Shown here: one piece after another, positions 47,955 through 64,000 of the stretch
Position numbering within the stretch: position 1 is the first letter of the stretch
How the letters are laid out: each line of letters starts with the position of its first letter
DNA from: Thamnaconus septentrionalis
Taxonomy: Eukaryota; Chordata; Actinopteri; Tetraodontiformes; Monacanthidae
Reading direction: 5' to 3'
Assembly: GCA_009823395.1 (NCBI GenBank)
Contig: CM020514.1
Span: 9,424,966 to 9,488,965, forward strand
DNA length: 64,000 nt
The notes under the pieces: model-generated
Database searches by the model: none
Told to the model about the DNA's origin: nothing
Seen by the model: only the letters and a program-made list of their open reading frames with translations
Made by a program: the position numbers and the translations under genes

Positions 47955-48762
47955 GAGGTTATCCAAACGGAATGAGATTTGCGGTGTTAGCAAAGACACT
48001 TAAGGGCTGGAGAGAAGAGGAGGAGCTATTCTTTCATGTCACGATGGGCGCTGTAGGTTGGCCTGTTCTAACTCAGCCTACTGTTCCTGTTATGAACAGA
48101 GCAGGATTGTCAAGTGCCACCAACCTCCATTTATAACATTGGTCAATATGTTAATGAAGAACTTGAAAAGTGAAATAGTGAATATACAAAAATCACAGTG
48201 AAAACATTGGGAAGCGGGCTCCCAAAGAGTAATAATGTAACTTGTATTATATTATTTATCAAAAGGATTTTTGCTAAATATTGTATAGTGTACGGCGTTT
48301 GAAATATCTGAAGAAAAAATGGTCCCCAATACTTGTCAATGAGCACACACATTGGTCATTTCTGTACAAAAAAGGTTGCCAATTGTACCATTATCGCACA
48401 TGTGAACCACGTAAAATGCAAGTTGAGGCTGAACTGACCTTCTGCAGACCCTAAGGTATCACCAGCAGTTCCTGTTTGCACACTATCTAACATTTGTTTA
48501 TATATGTATATGGCGTTAAAAACGGTTTATGCACAATGGAAGATATAGTTTTCGCATTAATGGCCTTGGGGACCAACTTGTTGCAAAGCTTGCAAGCAAA
48601 GCTTTAACTTGATTTCAAAGACATTACTCAAAAGATTCATGCATTTGTTATGCTCATGCAGTCACGTGCCAGATTTATATAAAGTTTAGTTTGAGAAATT
48701 GGAATTATTCCCACATCTGGCATGACTCCAATTGTTTATGGCTCAACATGTATGTTTCTGAC

Positions 48763-48768
48763 AATAAA
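48763..48768 (+). terminator. abi3bp: Poly(A) signal for abi3bp
   Basis: First canonical AATAAA downstream of the abi3bp stop codon in a plausible context. Confidence 0.55.
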
Positions 48769-48837
48769 TCTTTTTTAAGATTGGTGGCTCTTCATTCTCA
48801 ATGGATACTATACTATAGTATGACATACTAGTAGGTT

Positions 48838-49115
48838 TTGTTTTTTTTTGAATTTTCGGACATATTGACATTTTGCATTGTACCACTTTGTCTCATGCTA
48901 AACTATCATATGACGGTTATTTCAGTGAGTTCAGGCTTTTTAAAAGTGTTTTTTGGATTCTTTTTTGTCTCAGATTTTTTTTTTTTTTTTTTTTTACATA
49001 TGTCATTTTTTGTTTTTCTTTTTCAGACATGTTGAGATTTTGCATTTTACCATCATTGGACGATCTTTTGGTTCAGTTTTGGGCCTTTTAAAAAATTTTT
49101 TTGATTTTTTTTTTT
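48838..49115. repeat. Degenerate T-rich tandem repeat
   Basis: Two units of roughly 160 nt share ttcggacatattgacattttgcatt / ttcagacatgttgagattttgcatt, then ctttttaaaagtg / ccttttaaaaaat, then long T runs (including about 19 T at 48976-48994). It lies between the two convergent poly(A) sites. Confidence 0.65.
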
Positions 49116-50407
49116 AACATTTACGTCCAGACTGGGTCAGTAAAGTAGATCATTGATTATAATGCTAACTATCAACACGGCACATGATTTAAAGCCGACA
49201 AGAAGATCATTTAAAAAAACAAATTGTGTTTTCTTGGCACAGGCCACGTCGAGCGCGATTCTGCATTAATATAAAATATCTTTAATAACCCGTCTGCACG
49301 CCATCCTTCTCACTTAGTCTGACAGTACGACACAAAAATCAACCACATACTCACACAAACACAGCCAAACTCTGACCACAGGCAGCAAAACAAAATAACA
49401 AGAGCAGCATTACAGCAGTTTTTCCAAACCTGGGCGGAGGAGAAGTGGAACTGACGCCAAACCTCACCGAGACATGAAGTCAGAAAGTACCAGTCAGAAG
49501 GCAACGAGGAGAGAACAATGGAAGCCGAGACCGACACAAATGTGGACAAACATCAGCTGGGTCTAAATCATTTATTAGGTTAAAGAAAAAAAAAAAATGT
49601 TACAGTTTATACATTAACAACTAAACGCAGTTGAAGGTGGAAATCAATGTATTAGTAAAAACCAGTGATAAAGAGAAAGGATAAACAAGCCTTACTGGAG
49701 GTGACATATCAGCTATAGAGCGTTCTTCATGATGCTGGGATATACACCTCCCTCAACTCATCACCTAGGTTAGTGTTCCCAACATGGGGGCGGATTCATT
49801 GACACAGACATGGTGACAAAATCAAACAGCGAAACAAACAAAATAACCAAACAAAAAAAAAAACAACGAGGGAACGAAAAACAAATGAAAAACGGGTAAC
49901 TTGTCATTTTGCAAGCGTCGGCTTCTAGGTTCCGTGGGGGCGCTGATCTCGCTCTCGTGCAAAACAAAGAAAACGCCACGATGATGAAAACGCTAAGTGC
50001 AGCAGCCTGTTTTGGTCTTCCAGGTGTGTGCATACAGACTGGTTACTGACTACTACGGCGAGGTGGAGGGGCAGCGGGGGGTCACGGTAGGGCTGATGAG
50101 ACACTGGTGGAGGAGACACAACAGAATGGAGGGGAAAAGAAAAAACAGCAGGGACAAACACCGGGAGCACAGCGAAGCGGTGCGTGTGAGACAGACAGCA
50201 TACAAACACAAACCATCAGAATGGGGGGCAAGAGGGGCTTCGTGTTTTATATATGAACTTATTTGTACGGGTGGGGGTCTAGTGGTGGTGGAAGGATGCA
50301 GTGATAGACCATATTTCCTGCACCCAGGCCAAACAAGTGGAGCCACATATATAGAGGAAAGGGGCTTTAAGGGGCTGCATGGAGGAGCAGTGTTACCCGC
50401 TCTCCTC

Positions 50408-57317
<6,910 letters not shown>

Positions 57318-57500
57318 CTGCTGACTCTGACGACTTGACCACGCTCCTTTTCACAGGTTATTCCCAAACTGTGTAAATTAATTTTGCTGGCCTGGTCAGA
57401 CCTGGCAGTCAGCACCAGGAAGTGTCCCAAGTGGTGTAAACGTCAACCAGTACGTGGCATTCAAAGCACGCAGGCGCACACCACGTGGGGCAAAGTGCAA
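57318..57500 (-). promoter_or_regulatory. tfg: Probable tfg non-coding exon 1 and promoter
   Basis: Upstream of the donor at 57317 are an NRF-1-like GCAGGCGCAC (about 57470) and an E-box CACGTG (57482-57487) in a CpG-containing, TATA-less stretch, as expected of a housekeeping promoter. The exact start is not visible. Confidence 0.4.
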
Positions 57501-58174
57501 CGCATTACGTCTTGCTTCACTGTAAATATTGGTTGTCAAAACACACGTTCGAACCAACTAAATTTCGTTCAAAACGATTTTGCGCAATTTATGTGTTGGT
57601 CACCTTTTTACGTCTAATGTTTCACAGTCAACTGTTAATCGGTGAAGTCATTTAAAACTCCACTTACCAACAATCATCGAGTCTGTTTAACTCATTTTTC
57701 ACCACGAACTGCAGATATTTTGACTCATTTGATTTAATGCAATTGGTCACATGTACTCAGATTACACTGGATATGTTGTGCGAGGTAGAACTGAGGAAGG
57801 AGTCAACACTTAAAGTGCTGTGCAGTAAACCAGTATCATAATCCAATGACAGTTTATTATCAGTTTATTTGCATAATCATCAAATAACAATACTTTGCAT
57901 ATTACAGAGATAAAAATGACTCATGCCTCCAAAGATTCTCAGCTATGATGAATAAATAAGATAGCAGTAGTGCTGCTCCAAATATAATATGTGAAACATC
58001 TGTTATAATAGATCAATAAATAAATTAACAGGATTTTATTTTATCCTCTGTCTCTTAAGGATTTCAGTACGTATTAAATGAGGGCTACATATTAACAATA
58101 AAACAAAACAAAGACTGAGAAATATGAAAGGTACACAGAATTCCAGCTTTTCCCAGTAACCAGTTGGTAGTTAA
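57501..58174. other. Intergenic spacer between tfg and jagn1, including the jagn1 3' UTR
   Basis: AT-rich. A minus-strand poly(A) signal (complement of TTTATT at 58035-58040) would give jagn1 a 3' UTR of about 150 nt. Otherwise nothing is seen. Confidence 0.5.
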
Positions 58175-58803
58175 TCATTTCTTCTTCTTTTCCTGAGTAG
58201 TGTCGAACCAAGAGTCTAATAGCTTCTTCATGTAGTACAACTGCCAGGCGTGCACCTGGACAGCAATCACCATCACGAGATACATAACAGTCACCGCAGA
58301 GAAGCCGAAGATAAAGCGATAGGCTTTTCCATTGCGATAGAGCTGCTGCGCCACAGGGAACATCTCCATTCCGCCGTAAATCAGGGGTGCCACGGAGAAG
58401 AGTCCCGCGCTTATCATGGATATGACCAGGTAACTGATATTGCTCTTTGGAAGTGACAGGCTGCTGCACAGCAAGGGGATGAAGCTGAGAAGGTAGGGGT
58501 ACTCCCACTGGTACGGCTTGGACACAGTGTCGTGTGACACCAGACCGCAGTGGCTGACGGTCACCTGGGCGGCCACTAACAGCCAGAGGAGAAGGTGGAC
58601 CAGGTTCAGCTTCCGGATCTCCGATTTTAGTGACGCGCTGCAAAACATTTCATAATTGTTATGAAATAATAAGAATAATAAACAAAAAATATGACAATAT
58701 CAGAGGTCACTTACCACATTTGGTAAAGTGGGACCACCCTCTCTTTGGGTTTAAAGTCACTTCCATTTCTACTAGCAGCTCTGGGGTTCCCTCGAGACGT
58801 CAT
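58175..58803 (-). CDS. jagn1: Jagunal homolog 1 (JAGN1), 183 aa, complete
   Basis: ER multipass membrane protein needed for early secretory traffic and glycosylation; in humans it is required for neutrophil granulocytes. Two coding exons, 58803-58715 and 58637-58175 (89 + 463 nt, in frame, stop TGA). The N-terminus reads [20 protein letters not shown] and the junction gives [18 protein letters not shown]. Four hydrophobic segments are visible: [53 protein letters not shown] and [20 protein letters not shown]. The protein ends in TQEKKKK, a dilysine-type ER retrieval signal. Length equals human JAGN1 (183 aa). Whether this is the a or b fish copy cannot be decided here. Confidence 0.97.
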
Positions 58804-59460
58804 CTTGAGCAGAACCTGGTGAGTAATAAAATTTTACATTAGAACTCCAAACATGGCAAGGTGAAAATGAGACAACTACAGTTGATAGTATTCTAGTAAC
58901 TTTGAATAGGGTTATGCTCAAAATTTAGTGCAAGGTGCCTGTCACAGCCAAATTAATTAAAAGCGATGCCTTTCATTAGCCTATTTTTGCATCAGCCCAA
59001 AGCCTAAATATAATAAAGATTTTGAACAGGAAAAAAAAAAGTCGTTGACAAGCAAACAATATTCGATTAATAACAATTCAGGATAATCCTTTAGGTCACA
59101 GCATGGCTGTTCATACCCTCTAAACACCGAAGACATTTAATACATCGCAAAAATATTAGGACTATTGTACCGACGTGAAGCTTGCTAGCATGTTAGCTCT
59201 AAATGCTAACTCTCCCTTTCTCGCTTTACCTTACTGATACAATCTAAGTTTAGCGCTGTCCTATTGTTATTAATTGTACGGTTTAGCACAGACATGGTAT
59301 ACAAGCTCATGACAACAAAATGCGGACATCACCATTTACAGATTCGTACCCTTTGTGCACTTCCTGTAGGTCTTGCAGTGCTCCCAATTTTTAACACAGT
59401 GATGACAAAGGGAGAGACATCTGAACGTCGTCGTAACTGCCATGCGCCTGCGCACAGTCT
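58804..59460 (-). promoter_or_regulatory. jagn1: jagn1 5' UTR, intron and promoter
   Basis: The coding exon begins after an acceptor ctcaccag about 12 nt before ATG. A donor AAG|gtaaag at 59229 marks a likely non-coding first exon from 59230 upward. An NRF-1-like palindrome TGCGCCTGCGCA sits at about 59443-59454, suiting a TATA-less housekeeping promoter. Confidence 0.45.
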
Positions 59461-61227
59461 CAGTAGAAAACCCCTCCCACCGCAGCATCAGCATCTTTCA
59501 CTGGCAATCAACTCATTGATAAATTTAGATTTAAAGGAGCTGTTTTTTTTTAACCGGTTGGCAAAGGAGAAACGTAACTTAAGCAAAGATGATGATGATG
59601 ATGATGATGATGATTTAAAAAAGAACATGAAGAAAGGAAATGTAATTGGCTATCTCCTGTACTAATGATCAGTTGTTGCTACTATCATCAAAAGAAAGAA
59701 ATTAAGCAGTTTATCATCGTTAGAAAGTGCATGTAGAATCAGAGATCTCAACATTCATTTATTTTTACTAAAACAGTTTTTATTTAGAAAAAAAACAGAA
59801 ACATGAGCATCAATATCAAAAGTGAAACAATAAGACATAACATGGTTACAATGACAGTATTAGCACCACGGTTAAAAGCAGAAATATACATTTATTTTTC
59901 ATAATGAATTGGCATGCTATATGTCCTTGGCATTGTTTGTACATAGTTAATAGAAAAATGAGACAAAAGCTGTTGAAAAAGCTTAGTCAATGTTCAGTAT
60001 AAACCAGGCATCAGAGAATGTTAAATGTGACAGGATGTTATGAAACAGCACAAACAGCCCAAGAAGGACAAGACAGTATGAAAGTCCCACTGTATAATTT
60101 AAGACAAACAAATCTTGGTTTCCCAAATATTAAATACTATGACCTCATGTTTACTTTTTACGACTGTTCTAATAATGAAATTATGATTTACTTTGTGTTA
60201 CAGGAATGTGGGTCGAATTTCAACAATAAAATATCTAATGCAGTGGTTCCATTTTCAGCGCAATATAATATGTCATATGTGTACTTTGGCACAAAAATGG
60301 TCTGTGGAGGCACTACATACATTTTCCGAGATGGAAAAAAAACATTTTCTTCATTTCTACTCTGTAAATATTACTTCAAAAACTTGAGTCGAGTGACCGA
60401 TTTTACATTTTTTGGTGCTTCAACCACCATACCACCATACCCACATACATGCCACATACAAGCACCTTCAATTCTTTCCTATCTGTTCTGCATCAGCTAA
60501 AACATCTTGAACTTCTCTAAACCTCTCTCATTTGCAGCTCAATGGCCAGGAGTGCACTGCCTCAAGACCCAGCAAAAACTCCCAATGGTAACCATACTGA
60601 TGCCTTGCACTTCTCCATGATGTTACATCATCATCATCCACAACACAAAAGATATGAACTTTATTTTATTTTTTAAGCAAAAGTTAACATTTTATGTGTT
60701 CTACTGTCATTCACATTCTTTACCATATGGGGTAGCTGCCAGTTTTGAAGAGGAAAAAAAAAATCTGTCTTTTAATTATGAAATATGGGTTGGTATATTT
60801 CAAAGATTTTTTTTTAGCATATAATTTTTGGTTTCCTGTCATGCTCCCCCAATATCAATAGTTTGTAACGTATTGCACTCTCATGGATTTTGGCACACAT
60901 GGCATACATTGCATAATGTATTAAGATACATAATGTCTTCTCATGCCTTCACATACATTCTTTTATGTCTTGAAAACTGTAGAAACCTATTTGCAATTAC
61001 AAGGTTCAAAGGCTTTAGAGTATAAAAGCCACTTTATGCATATCAGGTGTCATACTTAGGTCCTTGAAGATGTTTGATCCTCTTATTCCTATGGACAAGA
61101 TTAATAATTTGTTGACTGTACTTGAACTATCCAGATTAAGTTGAATCGTGATTGTGTTCTTTTCCATGCAAACATAAGCTTTCACTTTCCTCTTTATGGA
61201 GCCTTTATTTCCGTTAGGCTTGTGACA
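59461..61227 (-). other. Spacer between jagn1 and col8a1, including the col8a1 3' UTR
   Basis: No gene seen; the open readings here are short and AT-driven. A (GAT)n run lies at 59588-59614. Minus-strand poly(A) signals lie 19 nt past the col8a1 stop (61209-61204) and at several later points (for example near 60660 and 59785). Confidence 0.55.
59588..59614. repeat. (GAT)n trinucleotide microsatellite
   Basis: Nine uninterrupted GAT/ATG units just upstream of the jagn1 promoter. Confidence 0.95.
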
Positions 61228-63679
61228 TTACATTGGATATAATAAATAGCCAGAAAAGGAGGAGTGCACATATTGACCAGCATAAAGTCCAGCTGCCTGA
61301 TCTGACGGCAACTGAACGTAAACAGTATCACCAGGTTGCAGAGGTAACACTGCACTCCCTGATGCTTGATCCAAAAAGCCCTTTTTATATTCATCGTATG
61401 TATACATCACTGGTTCATTGTTCCTCATTAAAGCCACCCACACATTAGCTCCTTTGCAGTGAACATGATAGGCAAAATAATAGATGCCAGGTATGTCACA
61501 AGTGAAAATTCCTGTCTCAGGATTGTAGTTTTGGCGACCATTATATAAGAGCTTGTCAAAGACAACTGGAACACCCACAGGTGGAAAGGGAGTGGTTACT
61601 ACAGCTGTGAAAGCTGGCATTTCTAACCCACTGGCACCCATTACCTCTGCCCCATTTCCATTATACTTGCCCTTTTTCCCATAACCACCAGCCTTTACAC
61701 CATCTAGACCCGGGCCCATTTGAGAGAGCACTCCAGCCATGTCAGGAGACAAACCAGATTCTCCTGGTGGGCCAGGTGGTCCAGGAGAACCAGGGAGACC
61801 TGGTTGTCCCTGGGGTCCTGAAGGACCCTCTTTTCCTGGTGGTCCTATAGGACCAATAATACCTGGAGTACCCTCACCTGGAATGCCTGGTGGGCCAGGT
61901 TGACCAATATCTCCTTTTGACCCAGGAATACCAGAAGGTCCAATTGGGCCTGCTGCTCCATCCATTCCAGGAATTCCCTTAGGACCTTGAGGTCCAATTT
62001 CACCAGGTAATCCATCTTGACCCTTTGGCCCAGGAAGACCCAGTGCACCTGGAGTCCCAGAAAGACCTTTTGGTCCAGCATCTCCTTTTACGCCAACGGG
62101 ACCCGGTGGACCTCTTGGTCCTGGCTCCCCATTCTCACCTGGCAGACCATCTTTGCCAGGTATACCAGCAGGCCCAGGTTCACCCTGGATTCCAGCAAGA
62201 CCTTTAGGTCCTCCTTCACCGCACTCGCCTTTGGGACCAGGTAGACCTAAACCCCCAGGAGGCCCTATAGGGCCTGCTGGTCCTGGTGGACCATTTGGTC
62301 CAGGTGGACCAAGCATACCAGGTAGTCCCCCATGACCCTTTTCTCCTTTTGGTCCTTGAGATCCAGGTGGACCAACCAAACCTTTATCACCCTTTGGTCC
62401 TGGAAGTCCTGGTTTACCAAATCCTGGGAGCCCTGGCTTTCCAGGCAATCCTGGTGGACCTGGATGACCTTTAGCCCCTGGCATACCAGGTTGCCCTGGC
62501 AGACCATTTTGACCAGGCTTTCCTTGACCTGGTAAACCAGGAGGACCCGGTGAACCTTTTTCCCCAGAAGGGCCAGCTGGTCCTTGTTCTCCAGGGAGTC
62601 CTTTATCTCCAGGTGTTCCTTGTGGTCCTGGTGCCCCATTCAATCCAGGTTTTCCAAAACCAGGCAGGCCTCTTGGGCCAGCAGGTCCTGGCATCCCAGG
62701 GAGACCTTTGTGACCAGGCTGTCCGGGTTGTCCCATTCCCTTGTCTCCTTTTGGTCCTGGTAATCCAGGAAGTCCTGGGAGACCTTTGTGGCCTGGCTCT
62801 CCTTTGGGTCCAGGCTGACCTGGTAGACCCTGTCCACCTGGCTTACCCATCCCTGGTAGCCCAGGTGGCCCTGAAGGGCCTGGGGGACCTGGTTGACCAG
62901 CTGGGCCTTCTTCACCCTGAGGCCCAATTTCTCCTTTAGGGCCAGCATCACCAATTCTTCCTGGTTTGCCCGGTAATCCCGGCAAGCCTGGCTTTCCCAC
63001 TCCAGGTGCTCCCGGTAGACCAGGAGGTCCAGGGGTTCCTGCTGGTCCTTGCTCTCCATTACCTGGGGGTCCAGGAGGCCCAGGAGGTCCCTCTGGCCCA
63101 GGTGGCCCTGCGGGACCTTGCTCTCCTTGGGGAATTCCTTCAGCACCACTTGGAACGGTCTGACCTGAAATCAATAGGGAAATAATCAAACAAATGATAT
63201 GAACATGGACGGACAAGACACTTAATTTAATTAGTTGTCTAAACAACAGTCAGTGAACTATGTCACTCTCAATTTTCTGGTGTTTCCAAAATCTAAAGAA
63301 TATAATTCAAATAGAAAAATACAATTCTATCCTTATATTCTTACAAGAGTCAGTTATGTAAAACTTTTACATCTCTACCTTTGTCTGAGCCCCCATCATA
63401 AGTTCCTCCTTTACGTCCAGTTTCTTTTCCTTTTCCTTTGTGCATGGGCATCTGGGGTAGCTCCTTCCTGTAGTGGGGATATTGCATATAGGGCACCTCT
63501 TTTCTGAGGTATTGTTGTTGGGGAAAGCCTTCTTTGCCCATCCCCATGTGTTGCATGTGCTGCATGGGCTGATACGGTTGAGGGCGTTGCTTGTGTCCAT
63601 AGTATGCTCCGCCACTTACATAAGTAAGAACAGCAAGTTGCAGCAAGGTCAGGAGGAGGGGGACAGGGAGGGGATGCAT
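61228..63679 (-). CDS. col8a1: Collagen type VIII alpha 1 chain, 745 aa, complete
   Basis: Short-chain, network-forming collagen of Descemet's membrane and vessel walls. Two coding exons, 63679-63379 and 63164-61228 (301 + 1937 nt, in frame, stop TAA); human COL8A1 is 744 aa. Start ATG at 63679 was chosen because an acceptor (cacacag) lies 9 nt before it, so the in-frame upstream Met is intronic. A signal peptide ([20 protein letters not shown]) leads into GAYYG, the start of the NC2 domain. The triple helix has short Gly-X-Y interruptions of the GxGKPG type seen in type VIII/X chains. The C1q-like NC1 domain has [42 protein letters not shown] and ends [11 protein letters not shown]. The MGPGLDGVK linker fits alpha 1 rather than alpha 2 or type X. 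Confidence 0.97.
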
Positions 63680-64000
63680 GATCACAGCCTGTGTGGAAGG
63701 TAGTGAAGGAAAAATATCAGGAAGGGCTGCATATATGCATATACATTGTAGAAAACAAAGCAAGCACTCGGGAATAAGACATGTAGCATTTGCTGAAATT
63801 TTTTAAAAAGAAGTCAATAGTCCTTCACATTTTGCTTGTGTATGATCATGTTTTCATATTTCAATTATAGTTACAAAAATTATATAATTCTACAAAACCA
63901 CAAAATGCTTGTTATGAAATGTGAGTGCAGTTTACATTTGGGGTACATTTGGGTCATTCATTTTCTGCCAAACTGTGTTTCACCATATCCCCAACTTGCG
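63680..64000 (-). other. col8a1: col8a1 5' UTR edge and upstream intron
   Basis: Bases 63680-63688 are leader in the coding exon; beyond the acceptor is AT-rich intron. The non-coding first exon(s) and promoter lie outside the window. Confidence 0.6.

Larger units (their letters stand above)
47955..50407. other. Convergent 3' UTRs of abi3bp (+) and tfg (-)
   Basis: For abi3bp the best poly(A) signal is AATAAA at 48763-48768, giving a 3' UTR of about 830 nt. For tfg on the minus strand the signal is the complement of TTTATT at 49571-49576, giving a 3' UTR of about 840 nt. A T-rich degenerate repeat lies between them. No other gene is seen. Confidence 0.6.

Noticed and set aside
59264..60500. 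Open readings of 133 and 160 codons upstream of jagn1
   Set aside because: AT-rich, low complexity, no domain; they overlap the jagn1 promoter and the col8a1 3' UTR region.

Overview
The window is teleost nuclear DNA. It contains vertebrate genes with long introns and GT-AG splicing, intronic fish SINEs, MITEs and non-LTR fragments, and many microsatellites. Proteins were assembled exon by exon; the coordinates given keep reading phase across every junction. No bacterial, viral or CRISPR features are present.

Layout: (1) bases 1-6541 (+) hold the 3' exons of impg2, a photoreceptor-matrix proteoglycan: acidic stalk, SEA domain, two EGF-like domains, transmembrane helix and cytoplasmic tail. 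The last exon is probably at 21350-21425; a competing proximal exon lies at 6962-6998. (2) 6542-26250 is a large intron plus intergenic DNA, with no convincing gene beyond that last exon. (3) 26563-47954 (+) is a complete abi3bp (TARSH) gene. I reconstruct 23 coding exons whose summed length (6249 nt) is in frame and encodes about 2082 residues. Its centre is one 3903-nt Pro/Gln-rich exon. (4) 50408-55721 (-) is tfg, seven coding exons, 417 residues, convergent with abi3bp. (5) 58175-58803 (-) is jagn1, two coding exons, 183 residues. (6) 61228-63679 (-) is col8a1, two coding exons, 745 residues.

Gene order and orientation of impg2, abi3bp, tfg and col8a1 agree with human 3q12 as I know it. 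jagn1 (human 3p25) lies between tfg and col8a1 here. Three of the proteins are extracellular-matrix components (IMPG2, ABI3BP, COL8A1). TFG and JAGN1 both act at the ER/early secretory pathway.

The most notable observations are the giant abi3bp exon inside an array of frame-neutral exons, two GC-AG introns (abi3bp and tfg), two candidate 3' ends for impg2, and several near-perfect inverted repeats in introns. I found no new enzymatic or defence system.
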